A stretch of DNA of 64,000 bases from CAVQCX01 sp963711095 (GTDB lineage Bacteria; Pseudomonadota; Gammaproteobacteria; Chromatiales; Chromatiaceae): NCBI GenBank assembly GCA_963711095.1, contig CAVQCX010000030.1:124001-188000 (forward strand), read 5' to 3'. The position numbers were made by a program, and so were the translations under genes. This document shows positions 47,878 through 56,947 of this stretch, piece by piece. The notes under the pieces are model-generated. The model was not told where the DNA came from. It was given only the letters and a program-made list of their open reading frames with translations, and searched no databases. How positions within the stretch are numbered: the first letter of the stretch is position 1; each line of letters opens with the position of its first letter.

Positions 47878-48699
47878 ATGCAGATCCGGGTCGGATACGA
47901 GTTGGTCTACGAGTGTCCGCAGCCGACACCCATGATTCTGATGCTGAACATCCATTTCACCCGTGTCTCCGATCTCGTCATCGCAGACCACATCATCACC
48001 ACCCCGCCGACCCCGATCACAGCCTACCGCGACGGCTTCGGCAACTGGTGCAGCCGTATCGTCGCACCGCCAGGTGATATCCGGATCTCCACCACTGCGC
48101 TCGTCAACGACAGCGGTCTGCCGGACGGGGTCGACCTGTTCGCTCCACAGCATGCCGTGGAGGATTTGCCGGCGGAAACGCTGGTGTTTCTGCTCGGGAG
48201 CCGCTACTGCGAAACCGATCGGCTTACCGAGAAAGCCTGGGCCCTCTTCGGGCAGACGACCCCCGGATGGCCACGCGTCAAGGCAATCTGCGATTTCGTC
48301 CATGGGCATATCACCTTCGGCTACCAACATGCCCGGGCAACCAAAACCGCTCTCGAAGCCTTCAATGAGCGCATGGGCGTGTGTCGCGACTACACCCACC
48401 TCGCGATCGCGTTCTGTCGCTGCATGAATATTCCGGCACGTTACTGCACGGGGTATCTGGGTGACATCGGGGTCCCTGCCTCGCACGATCCCATGGACTT
48501 CTCCGCCTGGTTCGAGGCCTACCTCGGCGGACACTGGCATACCTTCGATCCGCGCAACAACATACCTCGGGTCGGGCGCGTGTTGATTGCCCAGGGCCGG
48601 GATGCGGCGGATGTACCGCTCAGCAACACCTTCGGTCCAAATGTGCTCAAGAAATTCACGGTGTGGACGGATGAAGTGAGGGGTCAGGCCGGCCGCTGA
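47878..48699 (+). CDS. Transglutaminase-like protein 1
   Basis: 273 residues from ATG 47878 (GGGAGGTTCAG upstream). The N-terminal beta domain (MQIRVGYELVYECPQPTPMI) is followed by the transglutaminase core: GVCRDYTHLAIAFCRCMNIP with catalytic Cys, then MDFSAWFEAYLGGHWHTFDP supplying His and Asp. The Cys-His-Asp triad is complete. No signal peptide is seen. COG1305-type proteins are usually cysteine peptidases or uncharacterised; cross-linking is not shown. It is followed 46 bp later by an N-formylglutamate amidohydrolase. Confidence 0.88.
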   Translation: MQIRVGYELVYECPQPTPMILMLNIHFTRVSDLVIADHIITTPPTPITAYRDGFGNWCSRIVAPPGDIRISTTALVNDSGLPDGVDLFAPQHAVEDLPAETLVFLLGSRYCETDRLTEKAWALFGQTTPGWPRVKAICDFVHGHITFGYQHARATKTALEAFNERMGVCRDYTHLAIAFCRCMNIPARYCTGYLGDIGVPASHDPMDFSAWFEAYLGGHWHTFDPRNNIPRVGRVLIAQGRDAADVPLSNTFGPNVLKKFTVWTDEVRGQAGR

Positions 48700-48745
48700 T
48701 GCGTACCGAGCGCACACGTGGCGCGTCGCGAATAGGTCCACGATA

Positions 48746-49579
48746 ATGGATTCGGATAGCAGCGCATCGGCAGTGTCCTTGCTGGGATCCGACGAACCGC
48801 CCCCCGTCGAGTTGGTCAATGCCGACGGGCACAGCAGCGCGGTGCTCGTCTGCGATCACGCCTCCAACAGAGTCCCGCGACTGCTCGGCAGCCTTGGGCT
48901 CGACGCCGTCCAGCTGGCCGATCATATCGGCTGGGATCCGGGTGCGGCCGACGTGGCGCGCCGGCTTTCAACTCTTCTCGATGCATCCCTGATATTGAGC
49001 GGCTACTCGCGTCTGGTCATCGACTGCAATCGACCGCTGCGCAGCGCGGGATCCATTGCCGAGCAAAGTGACGGTGTGCCCGTCCCGGGCAACCGCGGAC
49101 TGTCACCATTGGAAAGAGATACCCGCATCAATGCGCTGTTCCGGCCCTACCACGATGCCGTCGATCGGCTGCTCGATGGCCGTACCCGGCGGCCGAGTCT
49201 GCTGCTTAGCATTCACAGCTTCACGCCGGTCCTGAACGGTCGGCCGCGACCCTGGCAGATCGGCGTTTCCCATTGGCGCGACCGACGACTCGCCGCGCTG
49301 ATGCTCGGGGTGCTCGCCCACTGTGGAGAATTCACTGTCGGGGACAACGCGCCCTACCCAATCGATGCTGATATCGACTACACGATCCCGGTGCACGGCG
49401 AGGGTCGCGGATTGCCCAGTGTCATGATCGAGATCCGCCAGGACGAGATCCGAACAACCGCAGGCGCCGCCGCCTGGGCGGCACGACTGGCAGATGCCTA
49501 TCGGATGATCGAAGCTGAGGCGCTGCGCATCTTCGCTGCTTCGTTCGGCGCCCATTCCGCATCGGACCCATTATCCTAG
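48746..49579 (+). CDS. N-formylglutamate amidohydrolase family protein
   Basis: 277 residues. Conserved blocks: VLVCDHASNRVPRLLGSLGL, DHIGWDPGAADVARRLSTLL, YSRLVIDCNRPLRSAGSIAE, LLSIHSFTPVLNGRPRPW (metal/catalytic His) and VMIEIRQDEIRTTAGAAAWA. The family cleaves formyl-Glu at the end of histidine degradation, but paralogues outside hut operons, like this one, have unknown substrates. The fold is zinc-peptidase-like. Next to a transglutaminase-like gene, a role in trimming modified Glu/Gln residues is imaginable but unproven. Confidence 0.88.
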   Translation: MDSDSSASAVSLLGSDEPPPVELVNADGHSSAVLVCDHASNRVPRLLGSLGLDAVQLADHIGWDPGAADVARRLSTLLDASLILSGYSRLVIDCNRPLRSAGSIAEQSDGVPVPGNRGLSPLERDTRINALFRPYHDAVDRLLDGRTRRPSLLLSIHSFTPVLNGRPRPWQIGVSHWRDRRLAALMLGVLAHCGEFTVGDNAPYPIDADIDYTIPVHGEGRGLPSVMIEIRQDEIRTTAGAAAWAARLADAYRMIEAEALRIFAASFGAHSASDPLS

Positions 49580-49934
49580 AAGCGGCAGTTGAACGGCCGC
49601 CAGGGTGCGTGCCGCGTGGTGTCTGGCAAGGCATAACGAGGAGGAATAGTAAATCTATTCCAACGAGTTATAACGCAGCCAGGCGCCGCGCGGGGCGTGC
49701 CCTGGTGGTCGTAGCGGCCATCACCCAATGGGTGAGTATCAGCTTTGTCCCGAACCATCGTCCAACCAATCACTTGATCGCTACTCGAAGCGGTCAACTG
49801 CCGTTTCTAGGATCATGCACTTATTCCCAGGGTTGCACGCGGATTAAGGGATTCTTGGCCTTTGTGTCAGAATATGGGATCGGACTTGGCTTTGGCGCAC
49901 AATCCGGCACTGGCGTGCGACATGGTAGGGTGTG
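49580..49934. other. No gene; probable cbpA promoter region
   Basis: About 355 bases without a gene signature. No convincing heat-shock promoter could be located. Short ORFs on the plus strand look random. Confidence 0.45.
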
Positions 49935-50888
49935 ATGGAATACAAAGACTATTACAAGGTCATGGGTGTCCCGCGCGACGCCACGCAGGATGCGATCAAG
50001 CGTGCCCATCGTAAGCTCGCCAGGAAGTATCACCCGGACGTGAGCAAGGAGCCCGATGCCGAGGCGCGTTTCAAGGAAGCTGGCGAGGCCTACGAGGTGC
50101 TCAAGGACCCCGAGAAGCGCGCGGCCTACGATCGGCTCGGCAAGGAGTGGAAGGCGGGGCAGGAGTTTCGTCCGCCACCGGACTGGGACGCTGGCTTCGA
50201 GTTCCGCGGCGGTGGTTACACCGCGGGTGACGCTGGCGTCCACAGCAGTTTCTTCGAGGAGCTGTTCGGCCATGGCTATGCTCGCCCCAGTGGCACGGCG
50301 AGCGGGCGGGGCTTCCGAATGCGTGGGGAAGACCACCATGCCAGGGTGTTGATCGACCTCGAAGACAACTTCAGCGGTGCAACACGATCCATCTCGCTGC
50401 GGGTGCCGGAGCTGACCGAAGACGGACACGTCACCCTCCGCGAGCGGACGCTGAGCGTGCGCATCCCCAAGGGTATCCGTCCCGGCCAACAGATCCGACT
50501 CGCCGGCCAGGGAGGCTCCGGATTCGGAGGCGCAGAGTCGGGCGACCTGTATCTGGCGGTGGAATTCCGCGACCACCCGCTTTACAGCGTCGACGGTGCG
50601 GACCTTTACCTCGATTTGCCTGTCGCGCCATGGGAGGCGGCGCTCGGTGGGATCATCAAGGCGCCGACCCCGTCCGGGGTCGTCGACCTGAAGATTCCGG
50701 CCAACTCCATGCAGGGGAGCAAGCTGCGTCTCAGGGGTCGGGGCCTGATCGGCAAGCCGCCCGGCGACCTGTATGTGGTTTTGCAGGTGGCTTTGCCACC
50801 TGCCGACAGCGATGCGGCCAGGAGTCTGTATAAGCAAATGGAAGATCAGCTTGGTTTCAACCCGCGCGCGACTATGGGGGGGGCCTGA
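49935..50888 (+). CDS. cbpA: CbpA-type co-chaperone (DnaJ C family)
   Basis: 317 residues from ATG 49935 (GTG 49932 adjacent). J domain with KLARKYHPDVSKEPDAEARF (HPD kept), a G/F linker (FEFRGGGYTAGDAG), no zinc fingers, then two client-binding domains (ARVLIDLEDNFSGATRSISL, RIPKGIRPGQQIRLAGQGG, GDLYVVLQVALP). CbpA in E. coli binds curved DNA and works with DnaK in stationary phase. Its inhibitor CbpM is encoded immediately downstream. Both are plausible partners for the DnaK at 27.1 kb. Confidence 0.94.
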   Translation: MEYKDYYKVMGVPRDATQDAIKRAHRKLARKYHPDVSKEPDAEARFKEAGEAYEVLKDPEKRAAYDRLGKEWKAGQEFRPPPDWDAGFEFRGGGYTAGDAGVHSSFFEELFGHGYARPSGTASGRGFRMRGEDHHARVLIDLEDNFSGATRSISLRVPELTEDGHVTLRERTLSVRIPKGIRPGQQIRLAGQGGSGFGGAESGDLYLAVEFRDHPLYSVDGADLYLDLPVAPWEAALGGIIKAPTPSGVVDLKIPANSMQGSKLRLRGRGLIGKPPGDLYVVLQVALPPADSDAARSLYKQMEDQLGFNPRATMGGA

Positions 50889-50892
50889 GCCC

Positions 50893-51219
50893 ATGGACGA
50901 TACAGACCGTTCGGCGTCACCCGTCGAGCTGATCGACGAGCAAAAGACATTCACTCTGGCCGAGCTGTGCCGCTCCTTCGCCGTTGAGGCCGAGCTCATC
51001 GAGGCATTGGTGGAGCAGGGGATACTGGAGCCCGCCGGCAGGCGCGGCCGCCACTGGTGTTTCCCCGCCAGCAGCCTGCGGCGCACGCGCATCACGCTGC
51101 ACCTGCAGCGCGACCTTGGGGTCAACCTGCCCGGCGCCGCTCTCGCGCTCGATCTGCTCGAGCGTATCGAGGAGCTGGATGCCCGATTGCGCGCAATGAG
51201 AGGTGGTCGGTTGCGCTGA
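50893..51219 (+). CDS. cbpM: CbpM-type chaperone modulator
   Basis: 108 residues from ATG 50893, four bases after cbpA. FTLAELCRSFAVEAELIEAL, VEQGILEPAGR and WCFPASSLRRTRITLHLQRD recall the MerR-like helix-turn-helix of CbpM, and GVNLPGAALALDLLERIEEL is the family's second part. CbpM binds the J domain of CbpA and blocks it. The pair is a known operon in gammaproteobacteria. Family identification is by context and the MerR-like helix. Confidence 0.85.
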   Translation: MDDTDRSASPVELIDEQKTFTLAELCRSFAVEAELIEALVEQGILEPAGRRGRHWCFPASSLRRTRITLHLQRDLGVNLPGAALALDLLERIEELDARLRAMRGGRLR

Positions 51220-51280
51220 GCAAGGTCGTTGCGGATTTTCCTCGAGTCGCAACTCTGCGGACGTCGGAAATGCCGAGGTC

Positions 51281-52045
51281 CTAGCCCATGATCCGGGCGT
51301 AGGTCGCCTTGTCGGCCGCGTAACACCCGCAGGCTGCCGCCTCCAGGCCGCCGCCGTCGAGAACTGTCACAGCCCCGCGGCTATAGCGGATCAGTCCGCG
51401 CTTTTGCAGCGCCGTGGCGGCCTTGGTGACGCCAACGCGGCGCACCCCCAGCATGAATGCCAGGAATTCGTGGGTGACGTGAAACGCGTCCGAGTGGGCC
51501 CGGTCCCGCGTCATCAACAGCCAGCGGGCGAGGCGCGCCTCCACCACGTGGAAGTGGGTGCAGGCCGCGGTTTGCGCGAGTTGCCCCATCACCACGTAGA
51601 GATAGCGCTCGAGCACACGCCGCAGCGCGGGGCTGCGGTCGAGCCCGCGACGAAACAGCGCCGCATCCATGCGCAGCGCTGGGCCGGGACCCTGCACCAG
51701 GGCACCCAGGGGCGCAATATCCACGCCGAGTAGGACGGAAAGTCCGAGCATGCCCTCTTCGCCGACCAGCCCGACCTCCAGGCTGGTACAGCAGTCGGTC
51801 GGCGTGGTTAGGGAAATGAAGCTCTCCGTGGGAAAGTAGACGTGGCGAATGAGCTCGCCGGCTTTCACCAGCACCTCGGTAAACACCAGATCCACCTGCT
51901 CGCAGTCGGCGAGAAAGCGCCGGAGGTCCTCTGGCGGCAAGGCCGCGAGCAGGCGATTGGCGGCGAAGTCAGGCTGATCGGATGGCACCTGTAAGGTCCT
52001 GTAAGGTCCTGGCTGTTGGGTATTAGGCCTTGGGGAGGTGCGCAT
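51281..52045 (-). CDS. Crp/Fnr-family regulator 1
   Basis: 254 residues from ATG 52045; the frame is open upstream. A cyclic-nucleotide-binding-like beta-roll (NRLLAALPPEDLRRFLADCE, GELIRHVYFPTESFISLTTP, LGLSVLLGVDIAPLGALVQG) is followed by a winged helix with FLAFMLGVRRVGVTKAATAL and GLIRYSRGAVTVLD. The N-terminal roll lacks the cAMP-binding RAAT motif and has no FNR-type Cys cluster, so the ligand is unknown. It matches a group of orphan Crp/Fnr proteins carrying the VRRVGVT recognition helix. It converges on cbpM. Confidence 0.85.
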   Translation of the reverse strand: MRTSPRPNTQQPGPYRTLQVPSDQPDFAANRLLAALPPEDLRRFLADCEQVDLVFTEVLVKAGELIRHVYFPTESFISLTTPTDCCTSLEVGLVGEEGMLGLSVLLGVDIAPLGALVQGPGPALRMDAALFRRGLDRSPALRRVLERYLYVVMGQLAQTAACTHFHVVEARLARWLLMTRDRAHSDAFHVTHEFLAFMLGVRRVGVTKAATALQKRGLIRYSRGAVTVLDGGGLEAAACGCYAADKATYARIMG

Positions 52046-52449
52046 GCGCCACCCGGCGCGACAACGACGCGAGCTTGGGCGTCGGATGGGGACCTGGGCT
52101 GGCTGGTTTTCGCAACCTCTCAGGCTCCAGGGTGCTCCGGGATTCCGAAAATGTCGGGGCGGTACCGCACATAGCCTGCCTGCCAAGCAAGTGTGGCGCT
52201 ACCCATACTCTACCCATACTCGCGCCCGGCCACGGGATCGCGTGCGACGAGGTTCGCGAAAACGAGCACAGCTGCGTACGTTCGCTAGCGAACAGACGCT
52301 GCGGACCGCTTCCCCTATTCTGAGGCCATGGGAGTCGGCAGGCGTGCAGAGGCTGCCGGTGGCAAAGCGTAGCGCTGGATGGAAGGCCGCGCGTGCCACG
52401 GTGGCGTGCCCGATGACCGGCCCCTCCGTTCGACGAGGAGGCAAAACAG
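52046..52449. other. No gene; divergent promoter region of crp1 and cfa
   Basis: Contains a tandem TACCCATACTC (52200-52221). SD CGAGGAGG precedes ATG 52450. No clear Crp palindrome was found. Confidence 0.5.
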
Positions 52450-53625
52450 ATGGGTGTTACCAGCGTACCCGCATCGGCAGCTATCTATGATCAGATACTG
52501 CGGCGGATTCAGAAGCAGTTGGTCGACCGGGTCAAGATCCCGTTCGAGATCCGCATGTGGGGCGGTCGTGTCTACCGATTCGGACAAGGCGAGCCCGCGG
52601 TGGATATCCTGGTCCATGACCGCAAAGGCCTGGCCGCGCTAGGCCGCTTGGACGAGTTGGGCATCTGCGAGGCCTACATGGCCGGCAGCCTGGACGTGGT
52701 GGGCGACATGCTGCGCTTCGTCGGCCTGCGCGGGGCGTTGAGCGACAGCCACCCGCTGGACTACCTGTGGCGCCGCGTCGCACCCTGGATCGTCGGACGG
52801 TTCACGACCAACCGCCAGGCGATCGCGGCCCACTACGAGTTCGACAACGACTTTTATCTCGAATTTCTCGACCCGACCCGCTGCTATTCGCAGGCGGTGT
52901 TCGAGAGCGACGACGAGGCATTGGAAACGGCGCAGGTCCGCAAGCTGAATTTTGCCATCGATGCCTGCGGGCTGAAGCCGGGGGACCGCGTCCTGGACGT
53001 GGGCGGCGGCTGGGGCAGCTTCACGGAGCATGCGAGCCGGCGCGGCATCCAGGTCACCGCCTTGACGATCTCCCACCAGTCGGAGCAATTTCTGAAGGAG
53101 CTGATCGATCGTCTGCGGCTTCCCGCCCAGGTTCTGAACCGGGATTTCCTAAAGTACGACTCGCCGGAGCCGTTTGACGCGATAGCCATCCTGGGAGTGA
53201 TGGAGCACCTTCCCGATTACCCCGCCGTGCTACAACGGCTCCTGCGGTTGCTCAAGCCGGGTGGACGCGTCTATCTCGACGCCAGTGCCTTTCGGGAAAA
53301 ATACGTCAAGCCGACCTTCGTCTCGCGCTACATCTTTCCGGGCGACCACTCCTACTTCTGCCTGCACGACTTCCTCGCCGCGGCGGCCAAGACGCCGCTG
53401 GACGTGCTGTCGGTCTACAACGACCGTCACAGTTATTACCTCACGTGCAAGGCCTGGGCCGAGAATCTGGAGGCCGCGCGCGACGAGATCGTCGGCCGCT
53501 GGGGCGAGGCGCTGTACCGGCGCTTCCGCCTCTATCTCTGGGGATCGGCCTTCGCCTTCCTCAATCGGGGCATGGAGGCCTACCGTGTGGTTCTGGAGCT
53601 GCCGCGGGAGGCAGCCGTACACTGA
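52450..53625 (+). CDS. Cyclopropane-fatty-acyl-phospholipid synthase family
   Basis: 391 residues from ATG 52450. The N-terminal CFA domain (FEIRMWGGRVYRFGQGEPAV, GLAALGRLDELGICEAYMAG) leads to the SAM methyltransferase core: HYEFDNDFYLEFLDPTRCYS, GDRVLDVGGGWGSFTEHASR and ISHQSEQFLKELIDRL. In CFA synthases the QxxYxxxI motif here reads SHQSEQFLKE. It modifies membrane lipids, usually by cyclopropanation, under stress. The family also holds other SAM methylases acting on lipids. Two Crp/Fnr genes flank it, and the second overlaps its 3' end on the other strand. Confidence 0.9.
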   Translation: MGVTSVPASAAIYDQILRRIQKQLVDRVKIPFEIRMWGGRVYRFGQGEPAVDILVHDRKGLAALGRLDELGICEAYMAGSLDVVGDMLRFVGLRGALSDSHPLDYLWRRVAPWIVGRFTTNRQAIAAHYEFDNDFYLEFLDPTRCYSQAVFESDDEALETAQVRKLNFAIDACGLKPGDRVLDVGGGWGSFTEHASRRGIQVTALTISHQSEQFLKELIDRLRLPAQVLNRDFLKYDSPEPFDAIAILGVMEHLPDYPAVLQRLLRLLKPGGRVYLDASAFREKYVKPTFVSRYIFPGDHSYFCLHDFLAAAAKTPLDVLSVYNDRHSYYLTCKAWAENLEAARDEIVGRWGEALYRRFRLYLWGSAFAFLNRGMEAYRVVLELPREAAVH

Positions 53626-54355
53626 CCCGATTTTCTACGGAACAATGGTATCCGGAAGCAGACGATCGAGCTTCCTTCTTGACCACCGCGTAGCACTCGC
53701 ACACGCGCGCCTCCAGACCGGGTCGATCCACCACCGTGATCTTGCCGCGGCGGTAGTGGATCAACCCGGCGTGCTGCAACTTCCCGGCCGCCTCGGTGAC
53801 GCCCTCGCGGCGTACCCCGAGCATGTTGGCGATCAGTTCCTGGGTCATGGTCAGCTCATTCGAAGGCAGGCGGTCCAGGCTCAGCAGCAGCCGGCGGCAA
53901 AGTTGCTGATCCAGCGAATGATGCCGATTGCACACCGCCGTCTGTGCCATCTGGGTCAGCAGGCACTGGGTGTAGCGCAGCAACAGACGGTGCATCGGGC
54001 CGGCGCGAAAGAATACGTCCTTGAGCAGCTGACCCTTCAGCCGGTAGGCGTGCCCGGCGCTCTGCACCATCGTCCGGCTGGTGGTGGTCTCGCCGCCCAT
54101 GAACAGGGAGACGCCGACGATGCCCTCGTTGCCCACCACGGCGATCTCGGCCGATGCCCCATCCTTCATGACGTAGAGCAGGGACACGATGCAGCTGGTG
54201 GGGAAATAGACGTGGCGCATCGGAATGCCGGGCTCGCAAACCACCTCGCGGATCGGCATCGGTACCAGCTCCAGGTGCGGCAGGATGCGTGCGCTCTCCT
54301 CCTCCGGCAAGGCGGCGAGCAGGTGGTTCTGGTGCGGGCTATGACTATTGGGCAT
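53561..54355 (-). CDS. Crp/Fnr-family regulator 2
   Basis: About 264 residues from ATG 54355; ATG 54373 is in frame. Beta-roll: NHLLAALPEEESARILPHLE, PGIPMRHVYFPTSCIVSLLY, GNEGIVGVSLFMGGETTTSR. Winged helix: LTMTQELIANMLGVRREGVT, GLIHYRRGKITVVDRPGLEA. No FNR Cys cluster. The domain should end near CECYAVVKKE; here ~35 extra codons (SASGYHCSVENRV.. Pro-rich) run antisense into the 3' end of the cfa gene, as if the original stop was lost. It resembles the regulator at 51281 but is not a recent copy. Confidence 0.85.
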   Translation of the reverse strand: MPNSHSPHQNHLLAALPEEESARILPHLELVPMPIREVVCEPGIPMRHVYFPTSCIVSLLYVMKDGASAEIAVVGNEGIVGVSLFMGGETTTSRTMVQSAGHAYRLKGQLLKDVFFRAGPMHRLLLRYTQCLLTQMAQTAVCNRHHSLDQQLCRRLLLSLDRLPSNELTMTQELIANMLGVRREGVTEAAGKLQHAGLIHYRRGKITVVDRPGLEARVCECYAVVKKEARSSASGYHCSVENRVSVRLPPAAAPEPHGRPPCPD

Positions 54356-54856
54356 GAGCAATCTACCTGTCATCAGCGGCTCCAGGGCCGAATAACCGTT
54401 ATGGATGTATCAATGCAGAGCTCCGGATATGTCGTCAAATTCAGCGCGACTGGATCGGGTCATAGACCAGGCGCAGGCGGTGCCAGGGTCGTTGATCTGC
54501 TGAGCATCGAGGCATTCGCAGAGCGCGGTAATGGGCGACCATGAGTCGCGTATCAATTTCGCGACCATGGATCTCTTTATGTCATCTTATCAGTAGGTTA
54601 CAGCTGGCATGTCAGGAGGCTCTGCAATGCTTGAAGCGCCATGGTGATGATCTTACCCTACGTTTCCAATGTTTGGTAGCGCACAGTTGCGGCGGGGAGC
54701 CGTTCCTGCCCACACCCGAGCCCGCGGAGCCGCCATGAGCGACACCGCGGCGAGACTCGCGACGGCCAGCGTGGAGTTACCGACCAGCGCCTGCTGCCGC
54801 TGGACCAAGACTGGCGCCGCAGGCTGGCCGAGCCACGGCAGCGGGCCAGGACGAGG
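54356..54856. other. No supported gene upstream of the DUF1840-like fragment
   Basis: About 500 bases with no family signature in any frame. It contains the upstream region of the Crp/Fnr gene on the minus strand. Confidence 0.45.
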
Positions 54857-55048
54857 ATGACGACACGCCTGGCGCGCCTGAAGGCGGCCGTCGCGAAGCA
54901 CGCGAACGAACCGCTGGATCCGACGGACGGCTCGTCGTGGGACGGCGAGGACGGGCAAAGCGTCAGCCTTGCGCATCGGGCGTTGCCCTTGATCGAGCTG
55001 CTCACGGCCGCCGCCGCGGGGCGTGAAAATGTCATGTGGGAAAATTGA
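54857..55048 (+). pseudogene. DUF1840-like C-terminal fragment
   Basis: 63 codons: LARLKAAVAKHANEPLDPTD and then SVSLAHRALPLIELLTAAAA, followed by NVMWEN. The paired ARLKAAV helix and RA(F/L)PLIELL..V(M/L)WE ending are the two conserved pieces of DUF1840 proteins, which are ~105 residues. The N-terminal strand region (MFGDVA type) is missing, so this is probably 5'-truncated. Stretch 55049-55257 holds nothing else. Confidence 0.55.
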
Positions 55049-55257
55049 TTCGGCTCGGTCGTGAGTCTGTTGGCGATCAGCTCCCGGGTCATCGTCTTGC
55101 GCCCTGTTTCGGCTACTCGGCGGTGAGGGCAGCAGGAATCAAGACCCATTTACGGCAATCGTACCCGATTATCGCTCAGCATTAGTTTCAGTAGCCGCCA
55201 AGCGTGTCGTTTGAAACCATTGGAATATGCTGGGTTAGCAGCAAACTGCGCAGCCGC

Positions 55258-56103
55258 TTAATCTTCCGACACCTGAATATCCAACGTGAAATCGAGCTTG
55301 CTGGTTGCTCCCGCGCCGACAAAGCTCCCGGTTACCGGCATGGTGTCGCGCGGGTGTGCCGCCGCCGCGATGGTCACATGAGTGTCAGCCACGGCTCCAC
55401 CATGGGTGGGATCGAAACCGCGCCAGCCGCCGCCGGGTAGATATATTTCCGGCCAGGCATGCAGATGACGCCGCTCACTCTGGAGGTCGCCCTTCTGGTA
55501 GCCGCTGGCGAAGCGTGCGGCAATCCCCTCAGCCCGACAGCAGTCAACAAACAACACGGCCAGATCTCGACACGCCCCTCGGCGGCTCTGTAGCGTAAAC
55601 GCCGGGCTTTGTGGTGCGCCCGTCTCGCGATGCATATGGGAGAAGTCGGCGAATAGCTGGCGGTTGAGGCGATCGAGAAAACTCACTGTATCGCGATTGA
55701 CCGCCAGACTGAGCTCAGCGGCGAAAGCGGTGACTGAATCGTCGGAGGTGATACGCGCCAGATAGGCCTGCGCACAAATAACGTCATGCTCATGGTGGAT
55801 GGGTAAAACCGCCGCTTCCGGCGTTAGGATGAAATCGAAGGCATTGCGTCGCAAGGTTTCGACGTGCATGGTTACTTCGATATCGAAATGGTCGGTATCC
55901 TCTTCGAACCAGATCTGGGTCACACGGTTTCCCTCGAGATCCAGATGGTCATTGAGCCCCAGCGGCGTCGGAGTAATGTTGAGCTGATGGTCGATGACAC
56001 GCTGCGCCCCATCGTCTCGAGGGTGAAAGCGCAACCGCTGCGGGTTAAGCCGAACTGGGTGCGAATAGCGATAGTTAGTGTGATGCCGAATTTTGAAGTG
56101 CAT
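55258..56103 (-). CDS. Transglutaminase-like protein 2
   Basis: 281 residues from ATG 56103 (MHFKIRHHTNYRYSHPVRLN); the frame is open further upstream. An N-terminal bacterial transglutaminase-like beta domain (LRFHPRDDGAQRVIDHQLNI, LNDHLDLEGNRVTQIWFEE) precedes the core: SRRGACRDLAVLFVDCCRAE with catalytic Cys, then HLHAWPEIYLPGGGWRGFDP with His and Asp. The triad is complete. There is no signal peptide. It belongs to the COG1305 class with the N-terminal domain. Followed upstream (56159) by another family member. Confidence 0.88.
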   Translation of the reverse strand: MHFKIRHHTNYRYSHPVRLNPQRLRFHPRDDGAQRVIDHQLNITPTPLGLNDHLDLEGNRVTQIWFEEDTDHFDIEVTMHVETLRRNAFDFILTPEAAVLPIHHEHDVICAQAYLARITSDDSVTAFAAELSLAVNRDTVSFLDRLNRQLFADFSHMHRETGAPQSPAFTLQSRRGACRDLAVLFVDCCRAEGIAARFASGYQKGDLQSERRHLHAWPEIYLPGGGWRGFDPTHGGAVADTHVTIAAAAHPRDTMPVTGSFVGAGATSKLDFTLDIQVSED

Positions 56104-56158
56104 GTATGCCGACCCCACTACCAACTTGCTCTTGCCTGTCTGTTCAAGCACCCTGGGG

Positions 56159-56947
56159 CTAATCCCGGATGCGTTCCACACGCACGGTCTGTGCTGTGGG
56201 ATAGACCGGGGGTCCGAACTGATTGTAGACCGCGACGTCCGCGGCATCGCGGCCATAACCAACTGATACATATCCGCCCTTCAGCTGGGCCTGCGTCGCG
56301 TCGAAGGTATACCAGCGTCCACCCACGTAGGCCTCGAACCAGGCGTGCAGGTCCATTGGCTGCAAGCCGTATAAGTAGCCTACCACCATACGCGCGGGAA
56401 TGCTGATGCTGCGGCACAACGCGATGCCGAGGTGCGACAGATCCCGGCAAACACCCACTCGTCTCGAATTGACTTCCGCCGCTGACATGGGCACGTCACT
56501 GCTGCCAGGGCGATAAATGATAGTATCGCGCAGCCAGGTGACGATTGCCGCGACCTGGTCGTAGCCTAGCTGCCGGCCGGCCGTGATTTCGGTCGCCATT
56601 TGATGAAAGCGGTCCGACTCACAGTAGCGACTGGGCAACAGATAGCTGAGCACGGCATCGGGCAGATTCTGGATTTCGACAAACGGTGCGCCGAACGCTT
56701 GGTCAACATGATCCGCGGTCATCACTTCGGCACGTGTGCGCACCGTGAAGGCGCCAGTTGGGGCAATGAGGCGTTGACAGAGGTTGCCGTAATCATCCGT
56801 GAATTCGAACACGGGCACGCTTGGCTCCAGCATATATTCCTCGCGCGCAATCCATTGCTGGACACCGCTGCGGGGCCTCAGCATCAGCACAAAGGGAATT
56901 GGCGCTGAGATATCGAATGCTAAATCGCAGCTTGTGCGTAACCACAT
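56159..56947 (-). CDS. Transglutaminase-like protein 3
   Basis: 262 residues from ATG 56947. N-terminal beta domain (CDLAFDISAPIPFVLMLRPR, FEFTDDYGNLCQRLIAPTG), then RRVGVCRDLSHLGIALCRSI (Cys) and MDLHAWFEAYVGGRWYTFDA (His, Asp). It is closer to protein 1 (GVCRDYTH.., ..AWFEAYLGGHWHTFDP, ..GRDAADV) than to protein 2. The ending GRDAADVAVYNQFGP matches GRDAADVPLSNTFGP of protein 1, so 1 and 3 are paralogues. It lies 55 bp upstream of gene 2, same strand, one operon likely. Confidence 0.88.
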   Translation of the reverse strand: MWLRTSCDLAFDISAPIPFVLMLRPRSGVQQWIAREEYMLEPSVPVFEFTDDYGNLCQRLIAPTGAFTVRTRAEVMTADHVDQAFGAPFVEIQNLPDAVLSYLLPSRYCESDRFHQMATEITAGRQLGYDQVAAIVTWLRDTIIYRPGSSDVPMSAAEVNSRRVGVCRDLSHLGIALCRSISIPARMVVGYLYGLQPMDLHAWFEAYVGGRWYTFDATQAQLKGGYVSVGYGRDAADVAVYNQFGPPVYPTAQTVRVERIRD

